Below are positions 14,269-14,296 of a DNA stretch of 14,296 nt, piece by piece; the first letter of the stretch is position 1, and every line of letters begins with the position of its first letter. Position numbers and translations under genes: made by a program. The notes under the pieces are model-generated. The model did no database searches, had not been told where the DNA came from, and saw only the letters and a program-made list of their open reading frames with translations. This stretch comes from Pseudomonadota bacterium. GTDB lineage: Bacteria > Pseudomonadota > Gammaproteobacteria > Pseudomonadales > Halieaceae. The DNA lies in contig JAUVBI010000059.1 of NCBI GenBank assembly GCA_030591305.1, positions 1 through 14,296 of the forward strand, given 5' to 3'.

Positions 14269-14296
14269 TACTGCTCAATAGCAGGCCGGCCGCCAG

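Overview
The window is about 14.3 kb of bacterial chromosome devoted almost entirely to anaerobic nitrogen-oxide respiration. Gene content (cytochrome cd1 nitrite reductases, a NirT-type quinol dehydrogenase, a NosR/NirI-like protein, heme-copper NO reductase-type subunits, Sco/SenC), FNR/DNR-type boxes of the form TTGAY-N4-RTCAA and a GGGGACAGAGCACAGT inverted repeat together suggest a denitrifying, probably aquatic, gammaproteobacterium. This placement is inferred from gene style, not from a marker gene.

Layout. (1) 1-2085, plus strand: the last 69 codons of a nirS-type gene, its terminator, and a 594-aa NirT-like multiheme cytochrome with an extra C-terminal heme domain. (2) 2150-6142, minus strand: a NosR/NirI-like flavo-iron-sulfur membrane protein, then a complete second nirS, then a small blue-copper protein. 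FNR/DNR-type boxes lie in front of the first two, and a strong intrinsic terminator follows nirS. (3) 6268-10048, plus strand: a small exported protein of unknown function (possibly frameshifted), a 51-aa single-helix protein, a CuA subunit, a catalytic heme-copper subunit of the sNOR type (six canonical histidines, Gln in place of the active-site Tyr), and a membrane-anchored Sco/SenC copper chaperone. (4) 10074-13487, plus strand: a tight three-gene unit with overlapping ends. It encodes a cytochrome b / two-[4Fe-4S] ferredoxin / MvhD-FlpD fusion, a membrane-anchored beta-rich protein of unknown function, and a second, very divergent heme-copper subunit I in which the helix-VII His-His pair reads Glu-His. 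(5) 13374-14268: an 84-aa two-helix membrane protein on the minus strand, overlapping the 3' end of the divergent oxidase gene, and a TlpA-like thioredoxin lipoprotein whose signal-peptide region contains a perfect 24-bp inverted repeat.

How it fits together (inference). NirT and the cupredoxin could carry electrons from quinol or the bc1 complex to the two NirS enzymes, which make NO in the periplasm. The NosR/NirI-like protein would support nir expression or electron supply. NO would then be reduced to N2O by the CuA-dependent sNOR, with Sco loading CuA. The adjacent unit with the cytochrome b-ferredoxin-MvhD fusion and the divergent heme-copper subunit looks like a second terminal reductase, possibly another NO reductase, fed by an unusual electron module. 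That unit is the best candidate here for an undescribed system.
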